This document shows, piece after piece, positions 35,219 to 45,452 of a stretch of 64,000 bases of DNA; positions within the stretch are counted from its first letter, which is position 1, and each line of letters opens with the position of its first letter. Below the pieces are notes generated by a model. It worked only from the letters and a program-made list of their open reading frames with translations, had not been told where the DNA came from and did no database searches. Made by a program: the position numbers and the translations under genes. The DNA is from Sisyra terminalis. Taxonomy: Eukaryota; Arthropoda; Insecta; Neuroptera; Sisyridae. The stretch lies in contig OY292275.1 in the NCBI GenBank assembly GCA_958496175.1, positions 1,488,001 through 1,552,000 of the forward strand, in the 5' to 3' direction.

Positions 35219-37390
35219 CCAACAAAAGGAAATGGATAATTTTAAATAACTGAGGTAAACTTTTGAAGCTTTTAATCCCTTTAAACCTTTTAAATACATT
35301 TTTTCTCTGGAAATTAAAGTAGGGTTTACGTTGTTTTTTAAAAATATACGGAAAATATGGTTTAATTATGCGAAAATGGCTATTTAGTACTTAAATTATA
35401 GTTGGCTGCTTTTTATTGCAAATTTCATGTGATTGCTGACCAATAGAAAAACGGTTCAGTTTTAAAATTAAGAGGCAAACTTTTAAAACTGTAAATCGTA
35501 TTTTTTGTTTCTTTTGAATAGTTTTTAATGATTTTTTTTATTGTTTTAGGTTGGAATTCCTATTTTCAATTGGATTTAAATAAATGGAAGTATTGGGAAA
35601 ACTAAATCGCTGGACTCTATGCCTAGAAGAAAAAGGACCATAATGGATATTATTTAAGGAAAATTTGCTATCGAAAAAATTGAATACAAAAAAATTTGAC
35701 CTCTTCTCCTCTTTCGATTAAAATTGTTTAAAAATAGCCGCAAGCTATACTTTCCTATATCACGCAAGGAAAATTGGTTATTTTGGGCCAACAGTTAATA
35801 AAAAAAATCATAGTTGGCTTTAACTACCATTTTTAGCTGCAACTTAATTTAATTGCGGAACCAATAGAAAATTGGTAAATTTCAAATAAAGGAGGTAATC
35901 TTTAAAATTTATATTTTCATTATATTTAAAAGATTTTGATGCAGTTTTTAATGGTTTTAGGTAAATTTTTCAAATTTCAAAGGAATTTTTATGAAAATCA
36001 ATCCAAACACTTGGCTACTTGGGGAAAGAGTTCCAATTTTCAATTGAAATCAAATAGTGGAAGAATTTGGAACGCTAAATTACTGGATTACATAGCCGAA
36101 AGAAAAAATACTACATTCGATGCTTTTTATGGAAAATTGGAAAAATGAATTTTAAGTTCTCCCCCTTCCCCCAATAAAACTACCACCAATGCAATGAAAA
36201 ATCGCTTCTTAGAACCAGCGGTTGATAAAAATATCGTAGTTGGCTCTAACAGCTCTTTTTAGTTGCAAACTTCATTCAATTGAGGAACCAATAGAAAATT
36301 GGTAAATTTCAAATAAATGAGGTAAACTTTAAAATTTATATTTCAATTATATTTAATAGTTTTTGATGCACTTTTTAACAGTTTTAGGAAAACTTTTCAA
36401 TTTTCATTGGAATTTTTAAGAAATCCACCCACAAACTTGGCTATTTTGGGTAAGAGTTCTAATTTTCAATTGAAATCAAAGAGTGGAAATATTTGGAATA
36501 TTAAATTGCTGGATTACGTACCCGAAAGAGAAGGCACTACATTGGATACTTTTTAAGGAAAATTGGAAAGAAAAGTTTTAAGCTCTTCCCCTTCTCCGAT
36601 TAAAATTACAAGTGGCCTACAATTGCTACTTAGGATCAATGGTTTATAAAAGCACCATAGTAACTGCTATTTTTAGAAACAATTTCATACAATTGGGAAC
36701 CAATAGAAAATTGGTAAAATTCAAATAATGGAGGTAAACTTTAAAATTGATATTTTAATTATATTTAATTATCAAAATAAGATTTTTTCGCTGACTTTGA
36801 ACAGTTATACTGTGTATACAATATATAAAATATATTGCAGTCCAATTTATTAACATAAACTTGAACAGAAGTTCAAACAAAAATATTCGTGACGTATTTC
36901 CCAGATACGTATTTCGATTGCCAAGCAATCTTGCTTGCAATCAGTGCTCATCACAAAACAGTTACGGAGTGATCCAAACTACTTGATGACCACTGATGAG
37001 ATTGCTTGGCAATCGAAATACGTATCTGGGCAATACGTCACGAATATTTTTGGTTGACCTTCTGTTCAAGTTTATATTAATAAATTGGACTGCAATATAT
37101 TTTATATATTGTATACACATTATATTTAATAGTTTTTGATGTCCTTTTTAATGATTTTAGGTATGCTTCCTTTGATTCAATGGAATATTAAAAAGTTTAA
37201 CCAACAAATTTGGATGTGTTAAAGAAAGTTATCTAAAGAATAACCTTGGCAAAAGTGCAATCAAACCCATGGAGTAACATTCTCAAGGAAAAAGCGGGTT
37301 ACTTTGAATATTGCAGACGGAAAACTAGAAGAACCAGAATGAAAAAAACATAGAAGTTTAGGCTTTTCATTGACCAATTAAAAATGTAAT
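35219..37390. repeat. Tandem array of ~425-bp units, last unit split by a foldback element
   Basis: The unit marker (A)CCAATAGAAAATTGG occurs near 35440, 35860, 36288 and 36700, with a diverged, shortened unit from 35219. Each unit then carries GAGGTAAACTTTAAAATT, about 60 bases, a tract ending TTTTAG, and a block like CAATTTTCAATTGAAATCAAA. One unit keeps a 70-codon frame (35936-36148); the matching frames in neighbours are broken. Short intron-like spacing recurs but no intact gene is present. Confidence 0.85.
36770..37118 (-). mobile_element. Foldback element E, copy 1, 12-bp target duplication
   Basis: Inserted in the last unit of the tandem array: ATTATATTTAAT flanks both sides (36758-36769, 37119-37130), and neighbouring units show the uninterrupted site. 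The body is a large hairpin: TATACAATATATAAAATATA...GACGTATTTCCCAGATACG on the left is mirrored on the right. The left end carries a unique ~40-bp tail (CAAAATAAGATTTTTTCGC) that the right end lacks, so the termini are not simple inverted repeats. Confidence 0.8.
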
Positions 37391-37440
37391 TTAAAATTCA
37401 AACTTTTAATGGTTCTTTTCCATGGTTAAATAATTATTTA

Positions 37441-37551
37441 TATTCTCCCTTTTTTGTACAACACGTTTTTTCTTAGTTAAATTGTCTTGAAAAGAATTAT
37501 TACAAGTACCTGCAGAAGTCGGAAAACCGATGAAACGTGTTGTACAAAAAT
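37441..37551 (+). other. Hammerhead-like stem-loop, Penelope-type motif (degenerate)
   Basis: GTACAACACGT and ACGTGTTGTAC form an 11-bp perfect stem about 60 bases apart. Just before the second arm is GTCGG-AAAA-CCGAT, a stem with tetraloop, followed by GAAAC. In hammerhead ribozymes the order is CUGAUGA, stem II, GAAA, stem III; here CUGAUGA appears as CTGCAGA, so it would not cleave. Penelope-like elements are known to carry such motifs. Identification is by pattern only. Confidence 0.4.
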
Positions 37552-38895
37552 AATTGTAAAATTCAATTTTAAAAGATTAACTTTAAGCATTATTTATTAT
37601 TGCAAATTATTATGTTGTCAAAAACTGCAATCATAATTATCTCGACTAATCTTATTTCAAAATTAATGGACCGCTCTAATGATTCCTCGTGTTAATACTT
37701 TTGCAATCAATTCCAATACTTTTTAATTGTTTTACCAAAGAAGTTGAGATAAAATTTACGTTTGCAATAACACTTTGTGATGAAAAACATTTAATTTGAT
37801 TTTCATGAAAATGACGTTTCATTTTTTATTGGAAACTTTTTTGTCAATCAATCACTTTCCCCATAGGCTTCATATCTTTGTCGTCTATCGATGCTATTTT
37901 CTTAAATATGCAAAATTATCAGAGGAAATAAAAATAATTGGCTTTCAAGGACATTAATAACTACGTTTCACATTACATAATTGTCAACATCCACCTGTTA
38001 TTTAAGTCCATCACATGACTGTCTGTCTCATTTCAACGCATACGTGACCCTGATGGATTTATCTCTGTTTGATACACACTGTTTTGATGCATATATTAAC
38101 AGTATTGCATCCTGTATTAATTGTGACGTATAAATCATATTAATACAAGGAAATTAAGATTTATGTTTTTTTAGTAATGTGTGATTGTATCTGTTGTTGG
38201 TCATTTTTATTTCAATTAGTCCAAAAATTATGTGCACATTGTTGAGTGTTGCACCAGCGTTGTGGTGCAGGATGGATGCGACCTTGTCGACATTTAAATT
38301 ATTTATATCAAGTCCATCACGTGTTATCTTTCAATTCACATGATATTTACGTAAAAGACAATTTGTAATTAAAAAATAAATTTCGGTGAAAATTCCAGTG
38401 CAAACCCAAACAAATTCACTGGCATTCGGTACAATTATTTCTAATAGAATTTAGCAAATAATCGGTTTGGCCGAAGAAAAACGTGGAACTCGGTCACGTG
38501 TATTGGGGAAAATATGCAGAGAAAAAAAATTGATAAGACGATGTGTTTTTCTTTTTCTCTGTATACGATAAAAGTACACAAGCGTTTCGAATTTTCATTG
38601 GAAAATTTACAAAAAAAGAACAAAAATGTTTCCAATATTGATTTATTATCATTTAGAAATTTGTTATCACTAGAAAAGAACCACGCATTTCATTCTATCT
38701 ACAACTGGCTTATCTGGTGAAACATAAAACGAAATTGTAATCGGTGCCACATGTAAAAACTATAACATATGGCCATTTCTAGTGGGCAATCTTCAACAAT
38801 GAAACATGCATTTCGGTTGTAACAATCGGATGGATGTTTGACATTGAAAAAATTATTTTTAAATTGACGTGAGAAATGATATTTCAAATGGCTTT
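37552..38895. other. Gene-free AT-rich DNA
   Basis: No gene recognised; antisense and sense frames near 38441-38720 are considered chance. Confidence 0.45.
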
Positions 38896-38902
38896 GCTTA
38901 CC
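38896..38902 (-). other. Candidate minus-strand splice donor downstream of the CpG island
   Basis: On the minus strand CAAATACAAAAG|GTAAGC is a close match to the donor consensus. It lies ~330 bp downstream (minus sense) of the CpG-rich island, a fitting place for the end of a first, untranslated exon. No acceptor or downstream exon was identified. Confidence 0.3.
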
Positions 38903-39138
38903 TTTTGTATTTGCTCGCCTCGAGATTCTACCCGAAATTCAAATGCCTCAATTTTGTTTTAGTTTTTTTTTTATAAAAGTAGAAAAATATTTCAAAAAAA
39001 AATAAAAATAACTTAGTTTCAATCGACGCGCGAAAAAGTAAATCACTCGATGAAAACACTGACGAATATAAACAAAAATTTGCTGAATTGCAAACGCGGA
39101 AAATGAATAATTTATTAATGAATTGCAATAATAAAGTT

Positions 39139-39176
39139 ATGATGATGATGATAGTAATAATAATAATAATAATAAT
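39139..39176 (+). repeat. (GAT)n/(AAT)n compound microsatellite
   Basis: Four to five GAT units followed after TAGT by about seven AAT units, at the edge of the CpG-rich island. Confidence 0.9.
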
Positions 39177-39229
39177 TGTGATATATATTTGTTGTAGATG
39201 GAACAGGTGATTTTATTGTTGTATAGTAT

Positions 39230-39690
39230 AAGAACGCTGAAGCGACACTAGCGCCTGCTGCCGCACACTCTCGGCTCAAACTTGCGACGTTCGACAACGA
39301 CGTCTGATCGCGACGTAGAGCAAAACAGTAATGACGCCGATGTGATCCACCGCCGCCTATTAAACCGCTACGATATACTGGCGCGTGACGTCATCGTTTG
39401 ACGTCACTCGCGCACTATCCTGTAAGCTTGAGAGCTTTTGCTGTAAGTTCGGTTGCCACAGCGACACTTTCCGGCCCACTGGTCCCTATTCGCACGCCAC
39501 CCACCCCTTCCGTGCGCCCTAGTACGTTCGGATCTAAACTAGGTACGCGGCTACGTTTACGTATACAACAAATCCAGACAGACATATTGAACATTTCCAT
39601 TTCCATTGGGCCACAGCTGACGCTTTTCATATTTTCAGATGATTTTCCGACAAAGTTTCTGTATAATTGGCGCACAATGCGCTAATTATT
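39230..39690. promoter_or_regulatory. CpG-rich island with tandem CRE sites, candidate promoter or first exon
   Basis: CpG density is by far the highest in the window, with repeated GCGACG/GACGT words. Two perfect TGACGTCA palindromes lie at 39386-39393 and 39399-39406, 13 bp apart, framed by GCGCG and CGCGC. Both strands are open for 86-95 codons beside it without a recognisable domain. Plus-strand donors (TTGCTGTAAGTTCGG near 39440) and a minus-strand donor at 38901 could serve first exons in either direction. CRE sites bind CREB/ATF-type bZIP factors. Confidence 0.45.
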
Positions 39691-40184
39691 TCTGTCTGCG
39701 TTTGGCCCTACATTTGGATTGTATCACAGAAATTTAATCAATCTTCGGTATGATAGACAAAATATGAATTACATTTCAGCGAATTCGATGAAAATATTTA
39801 TTTTTTTTAGGCCATTCATAAGAAAAAAAGATTCTTTAAATAAAATATCCTAAATGAATGATTCAAAAATCATTGTACATCTTAAAAGATCAAGAAAAAT
39901 AGTCTTTGCAACATAGAGCTTAATATCAAATGCCATTTGGTAGAAGTTCCGTGGTTTCTATGCGACAGTATTGGCTACATTGACTCAAAAAATAAGAAAA
40001 ATTAATAATTTGTAAGTACTATAACTCCTATATATCTATAATACATAGAAAATAGATGCAATAAAACAATGCTTATCTTGTACAAAAGGCAAGTTTAAGT
40101 TATACGAGAAAAATACTTAATTTATCCCCTATCCCCCGGTTAAAAAAGCAATCTTTGGCACCTATGTCGTCAAATTTCAAAACA
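39691..40184. other. Unassigned AT-rich sequence
   Basis: No gene or element recognised. Confidence 0.45.
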
Positions 40185-40195
40185 ACACAGTAATG

Positions 40196-42040
40196 TGTAT
40201 ACAATATATAGAATATATAGAATATATTGCGGTCCAATTTATGTAGTATAATTTAATATAATAAAATATAAAATAAATTTTAGTCAAAATAAGATTTTTT
40301 CGCTGACTTTGAACAGTTATAATGTGTATACAATATATAGAATATTTTGCTTCTCTATATATTCTGATTTATTGCTGATTTTCATATTGCTTGGCAATCA
40401 AAATACGTATCTGGGCAATACGTCACAAATATTTTGGTTTGAACTTCTGTTCAAATTTATGTTCAGGGTATGATTTTTATATATTATTATTATATAAAAT
40501 TATACTACAGTGTATACAATATATAGAATATATTGCTTCTTTATATATTGTCTTTATATTCTGATTAATTGCTATTTATTGCTGCTTTTTATATTGCTTG
40601 GCAATTGAAATACGTATTTGGGCAATACTTCACAAATATTTTTGTTTGAACTTCTGTTCAAATTTATGTTTATGGTATGATTTTTATATATTATTCTATT
40701 AAATTAAACTATATAAATTGGACCGCAATATATTCTAAATATTGTATACACTAGACTGATTCAAAAAAAAATGATGAATTTTTTTTCTTAATTATATCGA
40801 AAATATTGTTGGGAATGACAAAAAATAAATCCTGTGAAAGTTTAAGCTCTTAATATTAATATTAAGAGGTACCGCATCGCAAATTTCGATTTTCCATTTA
40901 AACAACATGAGAACAATATTATCTTGCACTTTGAAATTTTATAGCTCACGTTGGTGACAATATTTCGGAATGACCAAGGTATATTCTTGTAGAAAATTGA
41001 ACGATCTACAAAAAAGGTCTTGGACTAGTTTTTGAAATATTTATTCTTTCAAAAGTTATTCGAGGTCAAAGATGAACTAAAGAGAAATTTTTATATTTTT
41101 CCAATTTTATGGGACATTTTTTGTAGAGCACTTTTTTTCCTATAACATATGCTTATAAAAATTTTTGATATTTTTCAGAGATTCTAAGTTATTTGCATTA
41201 AACTGAAAATTTCCTGAATTATTATATTTTTAACATGAAAATTATTTTTTTCATTTTAATTAAATACTTAGGACTTGTGAAAAAAATCAAAAACTTTTAT
41301 AGGGATAAGTAGGAAAAAATTTATAGGAAAAAAAGTGCTCTACAAAAAGTGTCCTATAGAATTTTCTCATAAAATTGTTGGTTGCGTCAAAAAATTGAAA
41401 AAAAACATTAAAATTTCTCTTTAGTTCAACTTTGACCTCGAATAACTTTTGAAGGAATAAATATATCAAAAACTTGTAGTAGTCCTTTTTTATAGATCGT
41501 TTAATTTTCTACAAGAATATATTTTGGTCATTCCGAAATATTGTCACCAACGTGAGCTATAAAATTCCAAAGTGCAAGAGAATATTGTTCCCATGTTATT
41601 TAATTGGAAAATCGAAATTTGCGATGCGGCACCTCTTAATATTATTATTAAGAGCTTAAACTTTCACAGAATTTTTTTTTTGTCATTCCCAACAATATTT
41701 TCGATATAATTAATAAAAAAAATCATCATTTTTTTTTTTGAAACACTCTAGTGTATACAATATATAGAATATATTGCGGTCCAATTTATGTACTATAATT
41801 TAATATAATAATAATATATAAAAATCATACCATTAACATAAATTTGAGCTAAATTTCAAACAAAAATATTTGTGACGTATTGCCCAGATACGTGTTTCGA
41901 TTACCAAGCAATATAAAAATCAGCTATTAATAGCAATTAATCATAATATATATACAATATATATAGAAGGAATTTATTCTATATATTGTATACACAGTGT
42001 AACTGTTCAAAGTCAGCGAAAAAAATCTTATTTTGATTAA
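40196..42040 (+). mobile_element. Foldback element E, copy 2, rearranged, hosting a palindromic MITE
   Basis: ACACAGTAATG flanks both sides exactly (40185-40195, 42041-42051). It starts TGTATACAATATATAG and ends AATCTTATTTTGATTA, the same two unlike ends as the 36.8-kb copy in the opposite orientation. The body holds several direct and inverted copies of TTGCTTGGCAAT...ACGTATCTGGGCAATACG and of TGTATACAATATATAGAATA. A 999-bp palindromic MITE sits at a TA inside. Confidence 0.75.
40752..41750. mobile_element. Palindromic MITE family F, copy 1 (~1 kb, TA target)
   Basis: Starts TAGACTGATTCAAAAAAAAA and ends TTTTTTTTTGAAACACTCTA. The two ~490-bp arms are near reverse complements around a centre near 41250; for example GATTTTCCATTTAAACAACA on the left mirrors a block near 41600. 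Flanks GTATACAC/GTGTATAC restore a TA insertion site, so Tc1/mariner-type mobilisation is likely. No coding sequence; a 60-codon minus frame is a by-product. Confidence 0.85.
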
Positions 42041-42051
42041 ACACAGTAATG

Positions 42052-42487
42052 ATTAAAATATTTCGCTATTTTGTCAAACAAAAATCGGCGCTGATTCCAA
42101 AAGTTTCGATTAAAAACGCGAAAGTCAGACCAAAATAGTTTACACAATTATCTTTCGCATTTAAAATTAGACCAACAGATAAATCAAAAATATATTTATA
42201 GGCAGGAAAAACAACAAAAACACAAACAAATTAAATCAGGAAAGTCTTTTATCCACGGAATTCCCACAACAAAAAAAAAACGAAATCAAATCAAGGCTAG
42301 GAAAGGAAAAAACAATTTTATTGAATAGTTTATAATGCGTGATTCTCAAACTTTTTGGTAACCAACTTTTTTTGAGAAATTTTTAGATAATTTCATTTGT
42401 AAATCGATTTAAAGATCGCGCTAGTTTAGCCATATTGCAACACCAGCGCCTCTATCAATTAATATAGCCTACTAACATAAAAAAAAA
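42052..42487. other. Unassigned AT-rich sequence
   Basis: No gene recognised. Ends in an A-run that directly precedes the tRNA-like sequence. Confidence 0.5.
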
Positions 42488-42560
42488 ACGGCCGAGTGAT
42501 CAAGGTGGCCGCTTCAAAACTGTTAAGGCTTGGGTTCAAATCTTGTATCGAACAAATTTT
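42488..42560 (+). repeat. tRNA-derived sequence (Ser/Leu-like A and B boxes)
   Basis: GGCCGAGTGATCAAGGTGG matches the A-box region of type-II tRNAs, and GGGTTCAAATCTTG 40 bases on matches the B box. The acceptor stem is missing: the 5' side is an A-run that does not pair with the 3' side. It is therefore a tRNA pseudogene or the head of a tRNA-derived SINE. Confidence 0.65.
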
Positions 42561-42818
42561 TGATATTTCACGATTTATGGACTTTTATTAACGCTAGAGT
42601 CGCTAAGAAAGTGAGTTAAGTCCATTTCAAGAACAATCCCTATAGTATTATCATTTTTAACCATAGTAACATAAAGTACTAAGGAGGAGGGAATAATTGA
42701 CGTTTTTGTTAACAACTAAAATCAGTAATTTGTGAAAACTTAGCAGTTAAATAATTAACATTTATACAGTTATAACAGTTATACGTTTCAACCTGAAACT
42801 TAAAACTAGAGATGCCAT

Positions 42819-42879
42819 GAATATTCGGCAACTTTTGTAATATTCGGTATTCAGCCGAATATTGCTTACTATTCGGCAC
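42819..42879. repeat. Clustered ATTCGG / CCGAAT motifs
   Basis: ATATTCGGCA, TATTCGGTATTCAGCCGAAT and ATTCGGCACA occur within 60 bases, forming short inverted repeats. It looks like the end of a transposon with a GAATATTCGGC-type terminus; no partner end was located. Confidence 0.5.
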
Positions 42880-43160
42880 ACCTAAACAGGCTTGAATTGT
42901 AGTTTTTTTTTCGTCTTAAGAAGCGCAAATATTCAAAAAGTACATAAGTGATTAAGAAAGTCAATCTTGCAATGCATGATGGGAAATGTGTCAAGATATG
43001 GCGCAGCCATTGGTATGTTTGCGGAACTAAATTATATCAAAACTATGTACTTTGTTTAAAGTAATATAAGTTAGTGCACAAGATACTCATGGAACGGCGC
43101 CACATTTTCACATATTTTCCCATTTGCAGGAAATTTAAATTCACAATTGCTAATAACAAT
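42880..43160. other. Unassigned AT-rich sequence
   Basis: No gene or repeat recognised. Confidence 0.5.
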
Positions 43161-43164
43161 TTAA

Positions 43165-43568
43165 ACGAGTGATTCTTGAAGAGAAGCGTTTTCTATCGGT
43201 ACTGGACCTCAAATTGATATTTTTTCATTCAATTTTACGTTTTGATTCCTTGTATCTTCCTCATCGTGATTGCCAAAAATTTGCAATTGAATGAAAAGGA
43301 AATGACAATTGAAACCAATGACAACTAACATTTAGTTCAAAATTGAAACAATGATTATTATGATAGTATAATAATTAATGTTTCAATTTTGAACTAAATG
43401 TTGTCATTGGTTTCAATTGTCATTTCCTTTTCATTCAAGTGATTGCCAATTTTTGGCAATCACGATGTAGAAAATACAAGGAATCCAAACGGAATATTAA
43501 ATGAAAAAAATGTCATCAATTTGAGGTCCGGTACCAATAAAAGGCGCTACTCTTTAAGAATCACTCGT
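43165..43568. mobile_element. 404-bp palindromic MITE with TTAA target duplication
   Basis: Ends ACGAGTGATTCTTGAA and AAGAATCACTCGT are inverted; TTAA flanks both sides (43161-43164, 43569-43572). Inner arms such as ACTAACATTTAGTTCAAAAT and its mirror extend the pairing almost to the centre near 43355. TTAA duplication fits piggyBac-type or Kolobok-type mobilisation. No coding capacity. Confidence 0.85.
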
Positions 43569-43712
43569 TTAAATCGTTACGCGGGAAGTGTCGTTGATAT
43601 TAACAATTAACCTATTACCTATAATATTGACGTTAAAAGTAAAAATTGTGTTTAAAATTATATATTTTCCGTAATAGATGATAAAATTCAGATCTCAGCT
43701 GTTATATTTTTT

Positions 43713-44005
43713 AAATAAGAAGACAATTCAGGTTGTTTAAGATCGGTTTTTTTTTTATTTAATATTTTTTGATATTCAAATTAGCTACGTTTCGTTACGT
43801 ATCGCAACTTCATCGGGCTTCTTGAATCATAAAAAATATAATAATATTTCTTGTTAAAAATTTTTTAATAAAAAGTTATATTTTTTGTGATTCAAGAAGC
43901 CCGATGAAGTTGCGATACGTAACGAAACGTAGCTAATTTGAATATAAAAAAAAATATTAAATAAAAAAAACCGATCTTGAACAACCTGAATTGTCTTCTT
44001 ATTTA
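43713..44005. mobile_element. Palindromic element H, copy 1, with Penelope-type motif
   Basis: Arms AAGAAGACAATTCAGGTTGT and its mirror close a ~293-bp hairpin around a central AT block near 43860. Each arm includes GATGAAGTTGCGATACGTAA followed by CGAAACGTAGC. That order resembles the hammerhead-like motif of Penelope-like elements (here CCGATGA instead of CUGAUGA). The H copy at 45.9 kb is the same element expanded by an insertion. Confidence 0.75.
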
Positions 44006-44653
44006 TTATATATTTTATTCATCACAAACTATTATTAACTGATATACTATTTTAGGCATTACCGGAATATGCTTTGACAGTAAATTATAAAAAAAAAAAA
44101 ATTATAAATTTTCACGCGTGTGTCTTAGTACATACCATTTTTTTTTAAAAAATTCCGCTGTGTTAAATGCAGAAAATTGATTCTATTGCTCTTATGGAGT
44201 TTTCAATGAACCGCAATAAACAACCATACCAAAATCATACTTATCTTCATTTACCCAACAATAAAAAGTCATTTTATGTCCCAAAAAAAGGGAATTTGAG
44301 GAATTCCCTCAGTAATTAAGGCTGTTTTCAGGTGGGTGACCGATTGTTTGAATGACACTGGTTCAAATATAGCACAGTTTAAATATAAAATCATCCAAAG
44401 ACAATATATTTTTTTGTCTTGTTATAAGTTCCAAATATTTGTATATTTTCCTTGGCCATCTCATCGCATTGTTTTTTTTTTTTGTTGTTCATTTTTCTTT
44501 TTGTATTCTTTTAGCTCTATGAAAATTTGGCAATGTCCAAAATTTATTATTCAATTTTCTACACTAATTCTATTTGGCGATGCTTCAAGAAAATGTGTTT
44601 ATCTTCTTATTAGTGTAGAGCTTACTAATAATAACAGAAAGTGGGAATTTTCT
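44006..44653. other. Unassigned AT-rich sequence
   Basis: No gene supported. A 125-codon plus frame (44336-44713) is rich in Phe, Ile and Lys, as expected from AT-rich DNA; its 3' end falls in a dispersed duplicate also seen at 45.6 kb, arguing against a gene. Confidence 0.45.
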
Positions 44654-44905
44654 AACTATTTTGCAACTATCTTTAATGGGATATTGAGTTTTTGTTTCAA
44701 TGGAAATCCCTGACTTTCCAGGTGAAAATTCATTTGTTTCTAAAAAATTTTTTTTTTTTTGATTTGATCAAATTTGTGAAAGAGATTGTAAAATAGCATC
44801 TAAAAATCATTATTTTTCCTATAGTATGGAATGATATATTGCCTATAGTGACTGAAAAGATGTCTTAAAATTTTTTTATCAAATGAAGTTTATTTTTATA
44901 AGTAC
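44654..44905. repeat. Local duplicate, copy a (pair at 45620-45848)
   Basis: Shares TTTAATGGGATATTGAGTTT, AATCCCTGACTTTCCAGGTG, AAATTCATT and TATAGTATGGAATGATATAT with 45620-45848. The MITE at 44908 was inserted beside this copy. Confidence 0.8.
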
Positions 44906-44907
44906 CT

Positions 44908-45330
44908 AGGGGCCGTTTATAAAATACGTTCGCATACAAGGGGGGGGAGGGGTCTTGCTAAGTGTGACAAGATGTGACAGGGGGGGGGTCTTCTGTAAAG
45001 AGAGAGAAATTTTATATTAATATTTCTTTCGACAATTTTTCTTTTTCAATTTTTATCATGATAAAAAGTCATTCATTTATATAGAGTTTCGAATGCTTAT
45101 AGTTTTATTACTATAAATTGTAACTTGATATATTTACTTGTTTATTGTTCAATGTGAGCGCAAAATTTGTGCACTTTTAATTGAAATTTATCATATTCGG
45201 GGGGGGGGTCTTAGTTTTGTGACGAAATATTTCTCGGGGGGTCACAGAAAGTGTGACACAGCGTGATAATGGGAGGGTCAGGGGTCAAAAAAAGCTTATT
45301 TTAGCGTGACGTATTTTATGAACGACCCTC
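44908..45330. mobile_element. MITE with GGGGCCGTTTATAAAATACG ends and several G-runs
   Basis: The left end AGGGGCCGTTTATAAAATAC and the right end GACGTATTTTATGAACGACC are inverted. Sub-terminal G-runs of 7-9 lie near 44941-44948, 44981-44989 and 45199-45208, and TGTGACA-type words are repeated inside. Similar in design to the 32974 element, with different terminal bases. Confidence 0.75.
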
Positions 45331-45334
45331 TATA

Positions 45335-45452
45335 TTACGAAATTGTTAAACTAGAATAAGGCCATTTTGAAACAAATATTTATCCTAAAATTGGAATAAA
45401 AATTTAAATGTATGGACAAACGTAAGAATTTAAAATATTATTATAGATATAC
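45335..45452 (+). mobile_element. 3'-end fragment of the LINE/SINE-like repeat
   Basis: ATCCTAAAATTGGAATAAAA, then ATGTATGGACAAACGTAAGAA and ATTATAGATA align with the final ~110 bases of the copy at 1617-2487. The 5' part is missing, and a second tail-like TTAGTATAGAT occurs at about 45875. Confidence 0.6.

Noticed and set aside
35219..37390. Tandem units considered as a mutually exclusive exon cluster.
   Set aside because: Units do not share an open frame between the splice-like sites; stops and indels differ from unit to unit.
39415..39675. 86-codon minus frame (with an overlapping 95-codon plus frame) in the CpG-rich island as a coding exon.
   Set aside because: Both strands are open because of composition; no domain recognised. 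Kept only as part of a candidate promoter or first-exon region.
42488..42560. Functional tRNA gene.
   Set aside because: No acceptor stem pairing and no clear anticodon arm; only the A and B box regions are convincing.
44336..44713. 125-codon plus frame as a gene.
   Set aside because: Composition is dominated by Phe, Ile and Lys, and the 3' part belongs to a local repeat also found at 45.6 kb without the frame.
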